Of a stretch of 64,000 nucleotides of DNA, positions 61,209 to 64,000 are shown in pieces. Origin of the DNA: JAWKTV01 sp041398905 (GTDB taxonomy: Bacteria; Planctomycetota; Planctomycetia; Planctomycetales; Planctomycetaceae); NCBI GenBank assembly GCA_041398905.1, contig JAWKTV010000008.1, positions 222,716-286,715 on the forward strand, written 5' to 3'. The number at the start of each line of letters is the position of its first letter. Position 1 is the stretch's first letter. A program made the position numbers and the translations under genes. A model generated the notes under the pieces. That model saw only the letters and a list, made by a program, of their open reading frames with translations. It ran no database searches and was not told the DNA's origin.

Positions 61209-62590
61209 TTACTCCGTTGCGAAGAACGTGTACTCCGCCACGTCGTTCGCGATGCGCTGGGCGTACAGGGCTGCCTCGCGCAGATGGTAGTCGCCCCACT
61301 GGCAGGACTCACCACAGGGGACCAACTGGCCGGGCGGGATATGGTCCCAGCCGTTGGGACGATGATAGACCGCGTGCAGCAGCAGCCCCTGATGCTTCCC
61401 CGCGGGGCTGAGGTACGGTTCTTCGAGCAGGGTGGCCAGTGTCCTCAGGCCAGCCTGCTCGTAGCGGGCGGCGCTCGACGGGTCGCCCCGTTCCGCGAGG
61501 CAGCGGCCCAATCGCAGCAGCCCCTGGCAGGCGATGGCCGCCGCCGAACTGTCGACCGGCTCGTGTCGATTGAACGGGTCCGCAGGTGCGTCTTGATGCT
61601 GCGGCAGGTTCGCTAGGCCGGGCGCTCCCGTATCCCAGTAGGGAATGCCGTCGGGAGGGGTTGTCTCGATATAGAAGTCGCACGCGGCCTGCGCGGCCCG
61701 CAGCCAGCAGGCTTCGATTTCCTGTCGTCCGCCCAGAGGTTCCAACTCGCTGTCGGATCGCGTCTGCAGGAACTGCAACTCCTCGGGATAGCCGAGCATG
61801 ATCCACGCCAGCCCGCGGGTCCAGGTGCTGAACGGGCTGTAGCCCTGTTGTGTCGACGGGCAGCGATAGCGACCGTCGTTGGTGTTGAACAACGATTCAT
61901 GCGCGACCCGGCCGCGGACGTCATAAGTGTCGCGACCTTCGCCATAAAACACGTTATGGCGGGCAGTGGTCCGCGCGTGTTGAACCAGACGATCGAGCAA
62001 TGAGATCGGCTGATCGTTCTCACCCATCAGCGGATGGCCGAGCTGGTGAGCGATTGCCAGTGAGCGGAGTGAGCGGATCGTGTCGCAGAAGAGCGAGTGA
62101 GGACCATTGAAGGAATAAATGTAACCGCCGCCATCATGAGTGCGGCTCCAGCGGGCGGCCTGCACGCGCCGCTGGTCTTGAGCGCGAGTCCGCACATCGG
62201 CAACAGGCGGTCGGCGTCGTCCAGCCGGCCCGCCAGCGCCAGTCTGCGGAGTGCCCCGTAGGTGCTGACGTTGTTGAATCCATGATCGTGAACGCCGATG
62301 TGCGAGACGTGCGGGGCCATTCGATCGAGCGTCCCGCGACGGCCGATCTCCAGAGCATCGGCATCGCCCGTCGCCTCAAACTGCAGCAGCGGCGAACCGA
62401 ACTGAAAGCCTTGCGTCCACTCGGTCCAGCCGCGGGCCGTGTAGCGGCCCTCCACTGTAAAGACCGGCGAACCTGTCCGATCCCGCCATTCTTCATCGAG
62501 CAGACGGATGCACTCGCCGGAGCGGACCCACATGTGCTCGATCGCCGGCAGCAAACGCTGCGGAGTCAAATTACCTGACAGGTCGATCAT
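61209..62590 (-). CDS. GH88-type unsaturated glucuronyl hydrolase-like protein, frameshifted
   Basis: About 460 residues from ATG 62590, which overlaps the stop of the sulfatase gene. First frame: MIDLSGNLTPQRLLPAIEHM, YTARGWTEWTQGFQFGSPLL, HDHGFNNVSTYGALRRLALA; after a break near 62160 the second frame gives WSRTHDGGGYIYSFNGPHSL, HESLFNTNDGRYRCPSTQQG and SPFSTWTRGLAWIMLGYPEE. The alpha/alpha toroid with HDxGF and TRGLAW resembles glycoside hydrolase family 88/105, which removes unsaturated uronic acids from polysaccharide fragments. Sulfatase and hydrolase together suggest sulfated glycan use. Confidence 0.72.
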
Positions 62591-64000
62591 CGCCGGCTGG
62601 TACCGCTGAGTTCGGGAAAGCTGTTGGAGAGGTCGAGCGGGTCATCCAGTTCCGCTTGCAGACGCTGGAGTTCGGCGAACAACGAGAGAATCCGCGCGCT
62701 GTTCCGGCTGACCGGCGAGGTCTGAAAGTTCGTGCGGATCGTCCGCCACATGATACAGCCGCACGACTTTCGCCTGCGGGTAGACGATCAGCTTCCAGCC
62801 CTCATGAATCACCATCCGCTGCAAACTGAGGTAGCTGCTGTACACCGCGTCGCGACCCACGTCCCCTTGACCCCGCAGCGCGGGCAGCAGGTTGGTGAAC
62901 TCGACGTACTCCGGACGCTCGACACCGGCGAGCGATAGCGTCGTAGGCATGACGTCCTGCAGATAGATCGGGGACTCGATGGTGCGGCCGGCCTCGACAC
63001 CCGGACCGACGACGATAAACGGCACGCGCACGCTGTGCTCGTACATGTTCTGCTTGCCGAACAGGCCGTGTCGCCCAACCGCGAGTCCGTGATCCGCGGT
63101 AAAGAAGATCCAAGTGTTCGCGGCGCGCGGGTCGCGGTCCAGTTGGTCCAGGATACGGCCGATCTGCTCATCCATGTGCGTGATCAGCGCGTAGTACTCG
63201 CCGCGATGGACCTGCACCGCATGAGTCGTTCGCGGAAACGGGCCGAGCTTCTCGTCTCGCAACCCCGGCCCGCAGCCGATCTGCTCGTGATAAGGATAAA
63301 CCGGCAGGAAATTGTCCGGCACCGGAATCGATGCGGGCGGGTAGCGGTCGACGAACTCCTGCGGCGACTGCCGCGGATCGTGCGGGGCATTGAACGCGAT
63401 GTACATGAAGTACGGCTGATCGTGCTTCGCCGAGTCATCGAGATAGTCGATCGCGTCATCGGCGACGACTTCGCTCCAGTGAGTGCCCCCTTCCCAGAAC
63501 CCGCCGAACTTTGGGTCCGCAGGTGACCAGTCGTCCGGCTCTCCGTGATGTGGCCGGTCGTAGGCCGCTTCGACCGTGTTGGGCATTCCTGCGCGGACGT
63601 GCCGTACGACGTCGAACGACTTCTCCGCACTCGCTCGGCAATGCCACTTCCCGGTGAAGTAGGTGCGGTAGCCCGCCCGTTTGAGTTCCTCGCTCCACCA
63701 ACGTCCCGCCTGTCGCTCCAGTTCGGCCTGACCATAGCGGGCCTCGGCATGCCAGACTGTCCGCCCACAATTGAGCATCATGCGACTCGCGACGCAGACG
63801 GCCCCGCTCCAACTCCCCATGTTGTAGCAGCGGTCGAAGCTGGTCCCCCGCGCGACAAGCCTGTCGAGGTTGGGAGTTTGCACCGTTGGATCATGACGAT
63901 GGGCCGCGATCGCCTCGTACGTCAAATCGTCGGCGAACAGGAACAGAACGTTCGGCCGCTCATCAGCGGCCGAAGCCGATCGCATCACCACCACGCAGAC
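62587..64000 (-). CDS. Sulfatase (5' partial)
   Basis: Type I sulfatase cut at the right edge of the window; only the end of the signal peptide (VVMRSASAADERPN) is inside. Motifs: FLFADDLTYEAIAAH, SGAVCVASRMMLNCGRTVWH with the formylglycine Cys in CVASR (CxAxR type), TGKWHCRA, FNAPHDPRQSP, WIFFTADHGLAVGRHGLFGK. The frame breaks near 62715; downstream the frame ending LDDPLDLSNSFPELSG reaches a stop at 62587, overlapping the hydrolase start. It needs a formylglycine-generating enzyme for activity. Substrate unknown; the linked hydrolase suggests sulfated uronic-acid polymers. Confidence 0.92.

Noticed and set aside
1..64000. CRISPR arrays, rRNA genes, prophage structural genes, plasmid origin
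   Set aside because: No direct-repeat/spacer series, rRNA sequence, phage structural protein or replication protein was seen.

Overview
The window is GC-rich bacterial DNA that looks planctomycetal. The markers are a PVM-type bacterial microcompartment (BMC) operon, a DUF1559 pilin-like protein, a formylglycine-dependent sulfatase, a tetrahydromethanopterin-type dihydropteroate-synthase-like protein, several very hydrophobic lipoproteins and membrane proteins of unknown function, and a caspase/formylglycine-enzyme (FGE) fusion. No rRNA is present; one tRNA (Phe) is seen.

Layout. 1-4.3 kb: DUF58, transglutaminase-like and MoxR ATPase genes in the usual overlapping order. 4.3-11.8 kb: a tightly overlapping operon of a DUF318/ArsP-type permease, a small membrane protein, three SPFH (HflK/HflC-like) proteins and a metal-type P-type ATPase with an altered CPx motif. 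11.8-18.2 kb: an accessory island with a relic REP-type transposase between 22-bp inverted repeats, two DNA-methyltransferase tails, a Doc/AbrB toxin-antitoxin pair with a palindromic operator, a caspase-FGE gene whose C-terminus resembles a diversity-generating retroelement (DGR) variable region, a truncated HRDC-type DGR accessory ORF, tRNA-Phe, and a methyltransferase with a GIY-YIG C-terminus. 18.2-33.7 kb: housekeeping and conserved planctomycetal genes (class II aldolase, pterin genes, DUF58, SDR, DUF1559, OmpA-like lipoprotein, pyrH, lipoproteins, membrane proteins, zinc-ribbon protein).

33.8-42.8 kb (minus strand): a BMC operon for aldehyde metabolism. It holds a class II aldolase, three BMC-P and two BMC-H shell proteins, a CoA-acylating aldehyde dehydrogenase, PduL and acetate kinase, an RpiB-like protein and a small membrane protein, behind a DeoR-type regulator. 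The expected route is deoxysugar phosphate to lactaldehyde, then acyl-CoA, acyl phosphate and carboxylate plus ATP. 43-48.5 kb: beta-propeller protein, GHMP kinase, galU, csrA, cupin. 49-57.3 kb: a chemosensory-type signalling cluster (CheW, MCP-like, CheA-REC hybrid, REC-PATAN, FHA coiled-coil). 57.4-64 kb: dcd, MarR, agmatine deiminase, a thioredoxin-like protein, a GH88-type hydrolase and a sulfatase cut by the window edge.

Data quality. At least fourteen genes carry frameshifts, including pyrH and dcd, which are normally needed. Many are repaired by restoring one base in a short homopolymer, so most are probably assembly errors rather than real pseudogenes. The damage is densest at 14.0-14.8 kb and 36-39.5 kb. 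Frameshifted genes are given as single features spanning the breaks.
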